34,276 nucleotides of DNA from an uncultured Christensenella sp. Its GTDB lineage: Bacteria; Bacillota; Clostridia; Christensenellales; Pumilibacteraceae. Numbering within the stretch: position 1 is the first letter of the stretch; every line of letters starts with the position of its first letter. The position numbers and the translations under genes are program-made. Location: positions 27,881 to 62,156 of the forward strand of contig CAJUBY010000008.1 of assembly GCA_910585055.1 (NCBI GenBank). The letters are read 5' to 3'. Shown here one piece after another: positions 8,493-17,740 of this stretch. The notes under the pieces are model-generated. The model saw only the letters and a program-made list of their open reading frames with translations, had not been told where the DNA came from and ran no database searches.

Positions 8493-10811
8493 CTATTTGA
8501 TCTCGACGATCGTAACGCCGGTATCGCCTTCGCCGTATCTTCCGTATCTGAAAGATTTTACTCTTCGGTTGCGTTTTAAATAGTTCTGTATACCCTTGCC
8601 CAATGCTCCGGTACCCTTTCCGTGTACGATACGGAGCATGCTGTGCGGCGCAATGTCCGATATGACCAAGTCGATCTCCGCCGTAGCTTCGTCGACTGTT
8701 TTGCCAAGTAACATGATCTCACGGTTTTCCGGCTCGCGTTCTGTCCGCTGAGCCGCCGTAGTTTTTTTGATCTGTTCGGTCGATATTAAAGATAACGACG
8801 AGATCGGCACTTCGGTTTTGACAGACCCTATAGCGACCAATGCTTTATTGCCGCGCGGTACCCCGGCTATTATGCCGTTTTTATCCAGACCCGAAACATA
8901 TACTTCCGTACCTAACGTCAATTGATTTTTCGATACCGGTATTTGGGATATGCCGGGCCTGCATTCGTCGACGGGAATTCCGTCGTATATTTTTTTAGCG
9001 GCTTTACGCGCTTCGAAAAGAGCTTTTTCTTCACCCGAACGTATATTCTGTTTTATCTGTTCTATAATGGAATCGGCACGCTCCGCATATTCGTCGGCAC
9101 GCCGCTTGATAATTATACGTGCATTTTCATTTATATCGTTTAGCTTGTTTTCATATTCGATACGCAATTTCAAAGTTTCGTCGGCATTGCGCTGTGCTTC
9201 TTTACGCAAATGATCGCATTGTTCTTTTGCCTGCATAGTTTCGTTTCGCAATATTTCGGCTTTACGCATAATGTTGTCGAAAGCGACTTTTTCTCGGCTT
9301 AAAACCGATTTGGCATCGTCAATTATATCTTTGCTCAACCCGAGTTTCTCGGCTATTTCCAGCGCATAACTCGATCCGGTAACGCCTTGGAGCAATTTAT
9401 ACGTCGGCTTTAACAGTATATTATCGAATTGCATACAAGCGTTAGATATGCCGTCGCAAGTTAAAGAAAACTCTTTGACCGCATTGAAATGAGTCGTAAC
9501 TACCGCGGCGGATCCGGCAAAAAGTATCTTTTTTATCACGGCTATCGCCAACGCTGCGCCCTCGTCGGGATCGGTCCCGTCACCGACTTCATCCAACAAC
9601 ACCAACGAATTTACGTTCATATTTTCCGTTATATTTTTAAGATTGGCGATATGCGCGGAAAACGTGCTCAACGAATGCATAATACTTTGCGAATCTCCTA
9701 TATCGCAATATATATCCTTGAAAATACTCATGCAGCTGTGTTCGTTTGCCGGGATAAAAATACCGCACGAGCACATCAAAGCAAATAATCCCACGGTCTT
9801 TAGCGCTACGGTTTTTCCGCCGGTATTCGGTCCGGATATCACTAAAACGCGTTTGTCATCCAGAGAAATATCTACAGGCACGACGTCGGACGTCGGTATA
9901 AGCGGATGTCTTGCGCCGTTCAGTTTTATCCTCCCGTCACCGTTCAATATCGGCGGATACCCGTCTATATGCTTCGAATACTCGGCTTTAGCGAATATAA
10001 CGCCGCATTCCGTCAGCACTTCCTGCGATATTTTAAGATCCGATGCATTTTCTACCGTTTTCCTGCTTAATTCCGCAAGTATACGTTCTATCTCATTTTG
10101 TTCTTCGTTTTTTAAAGTTATGATCTCGTTATTCGCTTCCACAACGGAAAAAGGCTCTATAAATACAGTCGCGCCTGTTGAAGATACGTCATGTACAAGC
10201 CCTTTTATATGCGAACGGCAATCGTTTCTGACAGGCAGGACATATCTTCCGCTGCGTACCGTAACTATATTATCCATTAAATACTTATTTGTTTCGGATT
10301 TATGCGTAAATTCGTCCAGCTTTTCCTTAAGTCTTGTATTTGCTCTGACTATAGCGCGGCGCAACTCGTACAGTTTTTTGCTTGCCCCGTCTTTTATTTC
10401 GCTGTCGTTTTCCACCGTATCGTCGATAGCGCTCTGCAGATAGTCGCAAACACGGGCATATGTCGTAATATCTTTTAAAGAATCGCAGCCGTCGGTATTT
10501 TCAACGCACGATTTCAGCAATCGCAGACAGGCAATAACCGTTCTTATGCGTAATAATTCCGCAGGCGATAACACTGCGCCTACAGTTGCTTTGGATATAT
10601 ATCCGTTTATATCGCAAAACGAGAGATCCGGACGGTGCGACGCGAGTATTTTAACTGCGTCGCCTGTACGAGTCAGTAACTTTTTCGCGGTTTCCGTATC
10701 TGTTACCGGAACGGAATTTTCTATCTCTCGCGCGACAACATCCGAAGAAGCATATCCGGAAATTATATGAAGGATTTTATCCAATTCGAGATCGTGTTTG
10801 ATATCGTTCAT
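8493..10811 (-). CDS. mutS2: MutS2 family ATPase with Smr domain
   Basis: MutS2 is a ribosome-collision/quality-control factor in Bacillus and has been linked to recombination suppression elsewhere; it does not act in MutL-dependent mismatch repair. The 772-residue protein has the MutS core with Walker A GPNTGGKT (near residue 330), Walker B LVLLDEVGDGTDP, a long charged coiled-coil, and a C-terminal Smr domain with VHGKGTGALG. The start chosen is ATG at 10811, which overlaps the stop of the upstream gene (ATGA) and is preceded by AAAGG; an open extension to 10904 would lie within the neighbour. It is the last gene of the pheS-pheT-U32-mutS2 cluster and converges on the unknown plus-strand gene with a two-base gap. 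Confidence 0.94.
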   Translation of the reverse strand: MNDIKHDLELDKILHIISGYASSDVVAREIENSVPVTDTETAKKLLTRTGDAVKILASHRPDLSFCDINGYISKATVGAVLSPAELLRIRTVIACLRLLKSCVENTDGCDSLKDITTYARVCDYLQSAIDDTVENDSEIKDGASKKLYELRRAIVRANTRLKEKLDEFTHKSETNKYLMDNIVTVRSGRYVLPVRNDCRSHIKGLVHDVSSTGATVFIEPFSVVEANNEIITLKNEEQNEIERILAELSRKTVENASDLKISQEVLTECGVIFAKAEYSKHIDGYPPILNGDGRIKLNGARHPLIPTSDVVPVDISLDDKRVLVISGPNTGGKTVALKTVGLFALMCSCGIFIPANEHSCMSIFKDIYCDIGDSQSIMHSLSTFSAHIANLKNITENMNVNSLVLLDEVGDGTDPDEGAALAIAVIKKILFAGSAAVVTTHFNAVKEFSLTCDGISNACMQFDNILLKPTYKLLQGVTGSSYALEIAEKLGLSKDIIDDAKSVLSREKVAFDNIMRKAEILRNETMQAKEQCDHLRKEAQRNADETLKLRIEYENKLNDINENARIIIKRRADEYAERADSIIEQIKQNIRSGEEKALFEARKAAKKIYDGIPVDECRPGISQIPVSKNQLTLGTEVYVSGLDKNGIIAGVPRGNKALVAIGSVKTEVPISSLSLISTEQIKKTTAAQRTEREPENREIMLLGKTVDEATAEIDLVISDIAPHSMLRIVHGKGTGALGKGIQNYLKRNRRVKSFRYGRYGEGDTGVTIVEIK

Positions 10812-12910
10812 TTCAAACCTTTGTTTAAATTTCCTCGCGTAAAAGCACCTTTGTAAGTATTGTCGATTATGTGTTCTATATCGGACGGTCCGCACGTCGT
10901 ACAATCGTAAAATTTGTTCGTGATCTCATCTGTATTTACGAGGTGCGGAACGCAATTGAGCAACTGCCAATAACAGTGTTTGATGCGCCGACGTCTGAGC
11001 GCGAAACGTCTGCCTTGTTCGTCCGTCAATTCGTCCGAACCGGAACAGTTGATACATTTACCGTACGGACAATGACACATCGTCATGATCGGCGCATGAC
11101 CGAACGCATAAACAAACCCTCCGTCATATTCGTCGGATTCGAAAGACGTTATATGCGGATATGCGCATTTACCTATTATATTGTGTCCGGTTCCCAAGAG
11201 TACGGGTTTATCGGTCAATGACAGTGTATAAAGATTATTGGAGATCACCGCGGCTATCCGAGAACGTTCGACGGCTTTTTTTAATATTTCACGGTCTCCG
11301 TCACGCATTATAACCGGCATATTCAATAGTATCGGGATGTTTGTTTCGGGTATATCGAAATCATTATAATCAAGCGGATCGAGCGCAAGATAATCGATCT
11401 TGTTCAAGACAGATCTCGGCAACTGCATTCCGTTTTCTACCATTAAAACAGTGCCGTGTCCGTCGAATCTGTTGTAATCAAGCCCGACGTACTTCAGTCG
11501 ACTCTTTTCGCGTTTGTAATTTTTTAGTATGTTTACTTTGAGTTCCGAATAAGCTTCGCGTCTTAACGCGTTTATTGCCGACATGGGCAGAAACGCGTCG
11601 GTGTCGATCTCCGTTTTTATTTCCGGGCTAAACGGATGGTCTGCGACTTTTTTGAACGACCTTATAATATCGCCGGACTTTACGGCGTACGACATCGCTT
11701 TTTCCGCCGCGGTTTTTCCGCATACCGAAATTTCGGTCTCGCCCGACGACATTGTTATTTTCATCGGCTCGCCCGTTTTTATACGTACATTCACATCTAT
11801 ACCGACGGTTCTTTTTGCGGATTCGGTCTCTTCCTTCAGAGCTCCGTCGAAAGTACGGCATAACGTTCCGCCTACACTGCATTTACCGTCCGAAATAACT
11901 TTTCCGTCGGAAACATGCGCGCCGCACAGTTCCCTGCCTTTTTCTATTATTTTAAAACCATCTGATCTGTGCGGAACAAAACCTGGAATAATTACTTCAT
12001 TATTTTTTACTGTGGCTATTTTACCTACCGAAACCCCTATATTTCCTTGGATTTGAGGATATATGACATTAAACGGTGCGTCATCATCTAAATAAGCGGA
12101 ACAATAGTCACCGCGGTTAAAAGCCGATTTTAAAGCTTTTACGGGATCGTCATATCTTTTTCCGTTTTTATACACATCTGCCGATCTGTATGCGTATTCG
12201 GGAGACCGCATCCTGCCTTCGATCTTGATCGCGTCTACTCCGAGTTTTTCCAGCATATCAAGTTTTTCGTATAAACACAGGTCTTTTGCCGACAGATAAT
12301 AACCTCGATCGCCGTGAAAAAAATACGGTTTGCGGCACAGTTGCATGCATTTGCCGCGATTGCCGCTGTACGACGAAGCCAATGATGAAAAGTAGCAATT
12401 ACCGGAGAAACATATACAAAGTGCGCCATGTACGAAATATTCTATCTCGATACCCACAGATTTGATTTCCGCAATATCCTCGGGAAGTGTTTCGCGTGAC
12501 AGTACGGCACGCTTAATACCCAAATTCTTTAATGCGGCGGCGCCTTGCGCATTGTGGATACCCATTTGCGTGCTTGCGTGTAATGTAAATTCCGGTAATG
12601 CGCGTTTTAATTTTTCGATAAATCGAATGTCCTGTACTATTGCTGCGTCGGCTCCGATATCGTAAGCTATCTTTGCCGTATCGACAGCTTTTCCGAGTTC
12701 TCCGTCTTTAATCAACGTGTTGAGCGTAACGAATACTTTAACGCCGAGCAAATGAGCGTATTCGATAACTTCGGGTAATGTTTCGGCGTTGAAATTATCG
12801 GCTTTTGCTCTCGCACCGAATTTAGGCATACCGAGATAAACGGCATCGGCCCCGCCGTTTACGCTCGCATAAAATCCGGCTGAATTGCCCGCAGGCGCCA
12901 CAAGCTGCAT
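10808..12910 (-). CDS. U32-family protein, probable RNA C/U-hydroxylation enzyme (RlhA/TrhP type)
   Basis: Members of 'peptidase family U32' characterised in E. coli and Bacillus install oxygen on RNA bases: RlhA makes 5-hydroxycytidine in 23S rRNA and TrhP makes 5-hydroxyuridine in tRNA. The 700-residue length, with a long C-terminal region, resembles RlhA/YdcP more than the short TrhP proteins. The family signature EYFVHGALCICFSGNCYFS (residues 157-175) is intact. Cys165, 167, 172, 188 and 192 are candidate Fe-S ligands, and a second cysteine cluster CHCPYGKCINC lies near the C-terminus. The ATG shares a base with the pheT stop (TAATG) and its stop overlaps mutS2 (ATGA). Substrate is not determined by sequence; protease activity seems unlikely. 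Confidence 0.88.
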   Translation of the reverse strand: MQLVAPAGNSAGFYASVNGGADAVYLGMPKFGARAKADNFNAETLPEVIEYAHLLGVKVFVTLNTLIKDGELGKAVDTAKIAYDIGADAAIVQDIRFIEKLKRALPEFTLHASTQMGIHNAQGAAALKNLGIKRAVLSRETLPEDIAEIKSVGIEIEYFVHGALCICFSGNCYFSSLASSYSGNRGKCMQLCRKPYFFHGDRGYYLSAKDLCLYEKLDMLEKLGVDAIKIEGRMRSPEYAYRSADVYKNGKRYDDPVKALKSAFNRGDYCSAYLDDDAPFNVIYPQIQGNIGVSVGKIATVKNNEVIIPGFVPHRSDGFKIIEKGRELCGAHVSDGKVISDGKCSVGGTLCRTFDGALKEETESAKRTVGIDVNVRIKTGEPMKITMSSGETEISVCGKTAAEKAMSYAVKSGDIIRSFKKVADHPFSPEIKTEIDTDAFLPMSAINALRREAYSELKVNILKNYKREKSRLKYVGLDYNRFDGHGTVLMVENGMQLPRSVLNKIDYLALDPLDYNDFDIPETNIPILLNMPVIMRDGDREILKKAVERSRIAAVISNNLYTLSLTDKPVLLGTGHNIIGKCAYPHITSFESDEYDGGFVYAFGHAPIMTMCHCPYGKCINCSGSDELTDEQGRRFALRRRRIKHCYWQLLNCVPHLVNTDEITNKFYDCTTCGPSDIEHIIDNTYKGAFTRGNLNKGLK

Positions 12911-15279
12911 TATCTCAAAACGGCTCCGAATTTCTTTTTGGCGGTGTCCAATACACTATCGACTATTTCTTTTATCTCGCTATCGGAAAAAGTAGTCGCC
13001 GTAGGCTGTATTCGCATGGAAAACGCGACGCTTTTATGACCTTGCTTTATTTGTTCGCCGTCGTACACGTCAAACAGCTTTACTTGTTCTATATACGGGC
13101 TTGCGGATCTTATCTCAGCAAGCATATCGCCCACCGGTACCGATTTTTCCACTACCAAAGCCAGATCTCTGTCAACGGGATGAAGTTTGGAAATTTCGCG
13201 GTATTGTCCGATGCCTACGCGCGAATTTAAAGCTTCCGTAACATCCAAATGTGCGACGTAAACTTCCTGCGGAAGATCGAAATTCTCGCAGACCAACGGA
13301 TGTAATTTACCGAAATCTCCCGTTATTCCGCACGCGGAAACATGTAACGATTGTTTCGGATGCAAATATTCGGCATTCGATAAGCTATATTCGACGGCGC
13401 CGAACAAACCGCATATTTCGGTGACAATGGATTTTAAGGTGTAAAAATCCCCGTCGTTACAGATCGCGGCACATAAAATATCGCGTTCGAACGGCAGTTT
13501 TTCAAGCGGTAAGCTTTCCGGAACAAACGCTTTGTTAAGCTCGTAAAAACGTATAACATCGTTTTTCCGCGCACAGTTACGCGATACGGAATTAAGCATC
13601 GATGTTATAAGCTGTGTCCTCATGACCGAAATATCTCGACTGAGCGGATTTTTGATGGGAATACATGTACGCCATTTATTATCGGGGCGGAGCATAAGTT
13701 TATCGGCTACGTCGGGCGCAACAAAAGAATAGTTTAATGTTTCGTCTGCGCCGAGTGCGCTCAACCTTTCACGAATGATCCTTACATTTTCGTCATGAAC
13801 ATTAAGAAATCCGCGTGTTTGATGTGTGTTTTCCGAATAGGTAGAGATAATATTATCGTACCCGTAAAAACGCATAATATCTTCTGCGAGATCGGGAAAT
13901 CCGTCTATATCTTCTCTTATAAGCGGAACGGTACAAATAAGTTTGTCTTTATCGGTTTTTACCCGTATTCCCTGCTTTTTCAATAAAGATACTATCGTTT
14001 TTTGTTCTATATCGATGCCCAGGAGATCGCATATTTCATTTTTAGATGTAACAATAGATTTTTCGGAAGGCTGCTCGATCCCGTCGGATACTTTACAGCT
14101 GCAGATTTTTCCGCAGTGCAACTTATATATAAGTGCCAGCGCCCGTTCGGAACCTATTTCCACGGACTGCCAATCTACGCCTTTTTCGTAACGTGCAGAC
14201 GAATCGGACCGCAATCCGATCCGTCGAGAAGTTCTGCGTACATTGCTGCGTTCAAAACGAGCAGCTTCCAAAAAAACATCTTCGGTATCTTCGTAAATAC
14301 CGGTATATTCGCCGCCCATAATTCCGGCTACAGCCAAAGGCTTTTTTGTGTCGGCGATAATCAAAACATCGTTTACGTCGTACTTCTTTCCGTCAAGCGC
14401 GGTGATGCTCTCACCGGGCTTGCCTTTTCGGACTATTACTTTTTCCTCTATCGTGCGTCTGTCGAATGCATGTAAAGGTTGCCCTATCTCGAGCAAAACA
14501 TAATTTGTTATATCTACCAGATTGTTGATCGGGCGAATACCGCACATTCTCAATCTGTCACGCATCCACTTCGGCGATCTCTCTATCCTGACGTTTTTTA
14601 TCAAACGTCCGATATACCGGCTGCACAGATCTTTGTTTTCTATACTTACAGTCGGGATCTCGCATTCGGCTTGACATTTGTATTTAAGATCGGGCGCATT
14701 ATACGGTTTATCCAATATGACCGATATCTCTCTGGCAATGTTCGCTACAGCTTGGCAATCGGGACGGTTTGCAGTAACGGATATATCGAGGACAGTGTCG
14801 TCGATACCCAAAGAATGTAATATCCCGTCGCCGACAACGCTGTCGTCCGGCAAAATCAGTATACCGTCCGCATCGGCGCCTTCCGCAATATCGTTATTTA
14901 CGCAAAGTTCTTGTCCTGAGCACAGCATGCCGTAGCTGTCGACACCGCGCAGCTTGGCGGCTGCAAGTTTTTTTCCGCCCGGCAATTCCGCTCCGACTGT
15001 CGCTACGGGAACGAGATCGCCCTGTTTTACATTTTGCGCGCCCGTAACTATTTGGACGGTATCTGTCCCTATGTCTATTTGACAGATCCACAGTTTATCG
15101 GAATTTTCGTGCCTGGCGATCTCAATAACTTTGCCAACGACAACACCCGAAATATCGTTACGCGGAGAAACTATCTCTTCGACTTCAAACCCGACTGACA
15201 ATAATTTGTCCGACAGTTCCTGTGCCGATATTCCGTCTATATCTACATATTCTTTCAACCAACTCAACGGTAATTTCAT
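12910..15279 (-). CDS. pheT: Phenylalanine-tRNA ligase beta subunit
   Basis: Forms the alpha2-beta2 PheRS that charges tRNA-Phe in the cytoplasm. The 789-residue length is normal for the bacterial long form. It begins MKLPLSWLKEYVDI, followed by an EMAP-II-like tRNA-binding domain (VVVGKVIEIARHENSDKL), the B3/B4 editing domain, B5, a catalytic-like core and a C-terminal ferredoxin-fold anticodon-binding domain (REISKLHPVDRDLALVV). A good Shine-Dalgarno (AAGGAG) precedes the ATG, nine bases after pheS. It shares the T-box-controlled transcript with pheS and abuts the U32 gene with no room for a terminator. Confidence 0.96.
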   Translation of the reverse strand: MKLPLSWLKEYVDIDGISAQELSDKLLSVGFEVEEIVSPRNDISGVVVGKVIEIARHENSDKLWICQIDIGTDTVQIVTGAQNVKQGDLVPVATVGAELPGGKKLAAAKLRGVDSYGMLCSGQELCVNNDIAEGADADGILILPDDSVVGDGILHSLGIDDTVLDISVTANRPDCQAVANIAREISVILDKPYNAPDLKYKCQAECEIPTVSIENKDLCSRYIGRLIKNVRIERSPKWMRDRLRMCGIRPINNLVDITNYVLLEIGQPLHAFDRRTIEEKVIVRKGKPGESITALDGKKYDVNDVLIIADTKKPLAVAGIMGGEYTGIYEDTEDVFLEAARFERSNVRRTSRRIGLRSDSSARYEKGVDWQSVEIGSERALALIYKLHCGKICSCKVSDGIEQPSEKSIVTSKNEICDLLGIDIEQKTIVSLLKKQGIRVKTDKDKLICTVPLIREDIDGFPDLAEDIMRFYGYDNIISTYSENTHQTRGFLNVHDENVRIIRERLSALGADETLNYSFVAPDVADKLMLRPDNKWRTCIPIKNPLSRDISVMRTQLITSMLNSVSRNCARKNDVIRFYELNKAFVPESLPLEKLPFERDILCAAICNDGDFYTLKSIVTEICGLFGAVEYSLSNAEYLHPKQSLHVSACGITGDFGKLHPLVCENFDLPQEVYVAHLDVTEALNSRVGIGQYREISKLHPVDRDLALVVEKSVPVGDMLAEIRSASPYIEQVKLFDVYDGEQIKQGHKSVAFSMRIQPTATTFSDSEIKEIVDSVLDTAKKKFGAVLR

Positions 15280-15288
15280 AATATCTCC

Positions 15289-16308
15289 TTATTTAAACAT
15301 GTGCAGAAACCGCACGTCGTTTTCCCATATCAACTTTATATCGTTGATGGCACATAGAATCATTGTTATACGATCGAGTCCCATACCGAATGCGAACCCT
15401 CGGTATTCGTCGGGATCGATACCGCAGTTTTCGAATACCTTTCTGTTGACCATACCGGCGCCGAGTATTTCAATCCAACCCGTATTTTTACATACTCTGC
15501 AGCCCTTGCCGTGACAGTTAAAGCAAGAAACGTCGACTTCTACACTCGGTTCTGTAAACGGGAAATAGCTGGGTCTGAATCGAACAGAAGTGCTTTCACC
15601 GAAAATAAACTTGGCAAATCCGTCCAAAGCGCCTTTAAGATCGCAAAGCGTTACGTTTTTATCGATGACCAATCCTTCCATTTGATGGAACACCGGAGAA
15701 TGCGTGGAATCGTCGTCGTTACGGTAGACGCGTCCGGGACATATCATCTTAAGCGGCGGCTTGTATTTTTCCATAAGCCGAACTTGTCCGCTGGATGTTT
15801 GGGTACGCAACAATATATTATCCGTTATAAAAAATGTATCTTGCATATCGCGTGCCGGATGATCCTGCGGTACGTTTAAAGCCTGAAAATTGTAATAATC
15901 CGTTTCGATCTCGGGACTGTCGTAGACAATATATCCGTTTCCGACGAAATAATCGGTTAAAAGATTTTTAACCCGATTCAAAGGGTGTACCGATCCGACG
16001 GAATGTAGCGGAACGTCTATGGACAGATCGAGTTCTTGCGACCGAATAGCTTCTTCTATAACCAAACGGTGTAACTCTTTTTCCTTTTCGTCGCATTTGG
16101 ACATTAGTTCTATGCGCAGATCGTTTATCTCTTTGCCTGCCTGCGGTTTTTGATCGGGCGGAAGATCCTTAAGCGATCTCATCAAAGCGGTCAATACGCC
16201 CGATTTACCGAATAAATGTGACTTAGTTGCCGAAAGATCGCGTTCCGACTTAGCGTGCAAGTCGTTTAATTTTTTCAGCGCTTCGGCGCGAATTTCCTTA
16301 AGATCCAT
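15289..16308 (-). CDS. pheS: Phenylalanine-tRNA ligase alpha subunit
   Basis: Catalytic subunit of PheRS; activates phenylalanine and transfers it to tRNA-Phe. The 339-residue protein has the N-terminal coiled-coil, then class II motif 2 (CPGRVYRNDDDSTHSP) and motif 3 (GFAFGMGLDRITMI). It also carries a CFNCHGKGCRVCKNTGW insert with four cysteines that could bind zinc, seen in part of the bacterial PheS family. A strong Shine-Dalgarno (GGAGG) lies before the ATG. It is the first gene after the T-box leader, so its expression should rise when uncharged tRNA-Phe accumulates. Confidence 0.96.
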   Translation of the reverse strand: MDLKEIRAEALKKLNDLHAKSERDLSATKSHLFGKSGVLTALMRSLKDLPPDQKPQAGKEINDLRIELMSKCDEKEKELHRLVIEEAIRSQELDLSIDVPLHSVGSVHPLNRVKNLLTDYFVGNGYIVYDSPEIETDYYNFQALNVPQDHPARDMQDTFFITDNILLRTQTSSGQVRLMEKYKPPLKMICPGRVYRNDDDSTHSPVFHQMEGLVIDKNVTLCDLKGALDGFAKFIFGESTSVRFRPSYFPFTEPSVEVDVSCFNCHGKGCRVCKNTGWIEILGAGMVNRKVFENCGIDPDEYRGFAFGMGLDRITMILCAINDIKLIWENDVRFLHMFK

Positions 16309-16331
16309 ATTGCCTCCGAAATATTTTCAAA

Positions 16332-16384
16332 TAAAAACGCCCCGTACAACCGACTCGGTTAAAGTCGGTCGCAGATCGGGGCGT
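16332..16384 (-). terminator. Terminator of the pheST T-box leader
   Basis: Outer arms ACGCCCCG (16384-16377 on the minus strand) and CGGGGCGT (16344-16337) enclose a second helix, ACCGACT with AGTCGGT (16369-16363 / 16355-16349). A T-run (16336-16332) follows on the minus strand. It competes with the antiterminator that uses the T-box sequence. Confidence 0.9.
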
Positions 16385-16568
16385 CATTCATTTAACGCGG
16401 TACCACCCGAATTTGAACTCTTTTTGCCTGTAACGCAGCTACGCCGATACCTACTTATTTCAGTATAGGTGCTCGTGCGGGGAATATTTATCGCGCATAT
16501 CGTCTTTCAGCCACGGACGACTCTCTGTTTTTGCGCTCTTCTTATGCCGCACTCAATCGCATCCGATT
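16337..16568 (-). promoter_or_regulatory. T-box riboswitch leader, tRNA-Phe specific
   Basis: The minus-strand leader before pheS has the conserved T-box sequence GGGTGGTACCGCG (16408-16396). It is followed by a terminator hairpin. Stem I can be closed by GTGCGG near the 5' end and CCGCAC (16480-16475). Just inside this stem the bases 16484-16482 read TTC, a phenylalanine codon in the position expected for the specifier. Uncharged tRNA-Phe would pair with specifier and T-box bulge and stabilise the antiterminator. The T-box and terminator are certain; exact 5' end and specifier register are inferred. Confidence 0.92.
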
Positions 16569-16574
16569 TTTCTA

Positions 16575-16603
16575 ATTATACCATATAGCTCGGATAAGTG
16601 CAA
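16575..16603 (-). promoter_or_regulatory. Sigma-A promoter of the pheST operon
   Basis: Minus strand: -35 TTGCAC (16603-16598), 17-base spacer, extended -10 TGGTATAAT with the hexamer at 16580-16575. It lies directly after the yunB stop codon and before the T-box leader. Confidence 0.88.
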
Positions 16604-16627
16604 ATGTTTTCCGATGTTTAGTCAATA

Positions 16628-17305
16628 TTATTTTACTACCAAATCCAGCATATCCCCTACGGAAGTAGATTGCAGATACGTTGGAGGCACCTCGCCGACT
16701 ATGATCGTTTCACTCATCAGAACTTGAGCCCCGGTCTTTAATCTAGACGGCAGACCGGGAACCGCAACCGCGATATTACCGGTTATATTGAAATACAACC
16801 TATGTATCGTTTGATTTATCCCGGCAGACGAGAATACAGACATAATTTGTGTTTGAGTGGAGCCCACCAGATATATTTTTATATTTATATCCGGGCCCAA
16901 GCCTGTAAATACGGTAACTCCGCTCAGTGATCCTATGGGTATTTTAATACCGTCGCTTCCTACTTTATTTATATAAGATTGCGCGGTCAATGTTATTTTC
17001 TGTGCCAAAACACTCACCGTGTCGGCATCTATATCCACACTTTTTATATTTTTTTTATCGTCACGGGTTATCGTTATATATTCTATATCGCGGTTTTCCG
17101 CCATAACGTCTATAACCGCTTGACTTACGGCATCCGAAGTCAGTGATTTTATCTTTTCCGTAGACAGCGTAACTATCATCGGCGTAACATTGTATCTTAC
17201 GAAAATGCACGCAGCAGTTATAAGTGCGCATATGACAAAAAGCGTAACAAACAATATCTTTCGTTTGCTACGCTTGCGTTTGATGACCTTGCAACCCTTT
17301 TTCAC
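16628..17305 (-). CDS. yunB: Sporulation protein YunB
   Basis: YunB is a sporulation protein required for full sporulation efficiency in Bacillus; its biochemical role is unknown. The 225-residue protein has a basic N-terminus (KRKRSKRK), one membrane segment (about 17-37), and an extracytoplasmic domain with the family signature IPIGSLSGVTVFTGLGP followed by the INQTIHRLYFNITGNIAVAVPG and VGEVPPTYL stretches. The start is GTG (17305) with no clear Shine-Dalgarno, so the N-terminus is less certain than the family call. It follows spoVAE by 46 bases and probably shares sporulation-specific transcription. The pheST promoter begins just beyond its stop. Confidence 0.88.
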   Translation of the reverse strand: MKKGCKVIKRKRSKRKILFVTLFVICALITAACIFVRYNVTPMIVTLSTEKIKSLTSDAVSQAVIDVMAENRDIEYITITRDDKKNIKSVDIDADTVSVLAQKITLTAQSYINKVGSDGIKIPIGSLSGVTVFTGLGPDINIKIYLVGSTQTQIMSVFSSAGINQTIHRLYFNITGNIAVAVPGLPSRLKTGAQVLMSETIIVGEVPPTYLQSTSVGDMLDLVVK

Positions 17306-17351
17306 AAATAATATATATGCTGTATCACTTTGTTTTGATACCGAATGATCA

Positions 17352-17726
17352 TTATTTCGCTTTTGCGGTAAACAGTAATGTTACCAAATAACTCATAAAT
17401 ATTGCTACACCCACACCGTATGCCGTTCTTACCAATCCTCCGGCAAATGCGCCGATAAAACCTACGGATTTAGCCATTTCTATCGAGCCTTTGGCCAGCG
17501 CCGCACCGAATCCGACTATCGGTACGCTTATACCGCATTTGCAAACTTCGAATATATAATCATAAACGCCTATCCCCTCGAGCGCTATACCTACTATCAA
17601 AAAAATAACAAGTATTCGTGCGGGGGTAAGCTTGGTTCTGACGATCAATAATTCGGCTATTGCACACAATCCTCCGCCGACCGCAAAAACTATGGCATAT
17701 GTGCCTATATTGCGAAGTATTTCCAT
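17352..17726 (-). CDS. spoVAE: Stage V sporulation protein AE (SpoVAEb type)
   Basis: Membrane subunit of the SpoVA channel that moves Ca-dipicolinic acid into the forespore and out on germination. The 124-residue protein is almost entirely hydrophobic, with about four membrane segments (roughly 9-28, 38-55, 64-82 and 98-120) and the conserved GFGAALAKG and GFIGAFAGGLVRTAYG stretches. AGAGGG lies before the ATG. It is 14 bases downstream of spoVAD. No separate spoVAEa, spoVAA, spoVAB or spoVAF is present in the window; the reduced AC-AD-AE set is typical of clostridia. Confidence 0.92.
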   Translation of the reverse strand: MEILRNIGTYAIVFAVGGGLCAIAELLIVRTKLTPARILVIFLIVGIALEGIGVYDYIFEVCKCGISVPIVGFGAALAKGSIEMAKSVGFIGAFAGGLVRTAYGVGVAIFMSYLVTLLFTAKAK

Positions 17727-17740
17727 ATTTTTCCCTCTTT

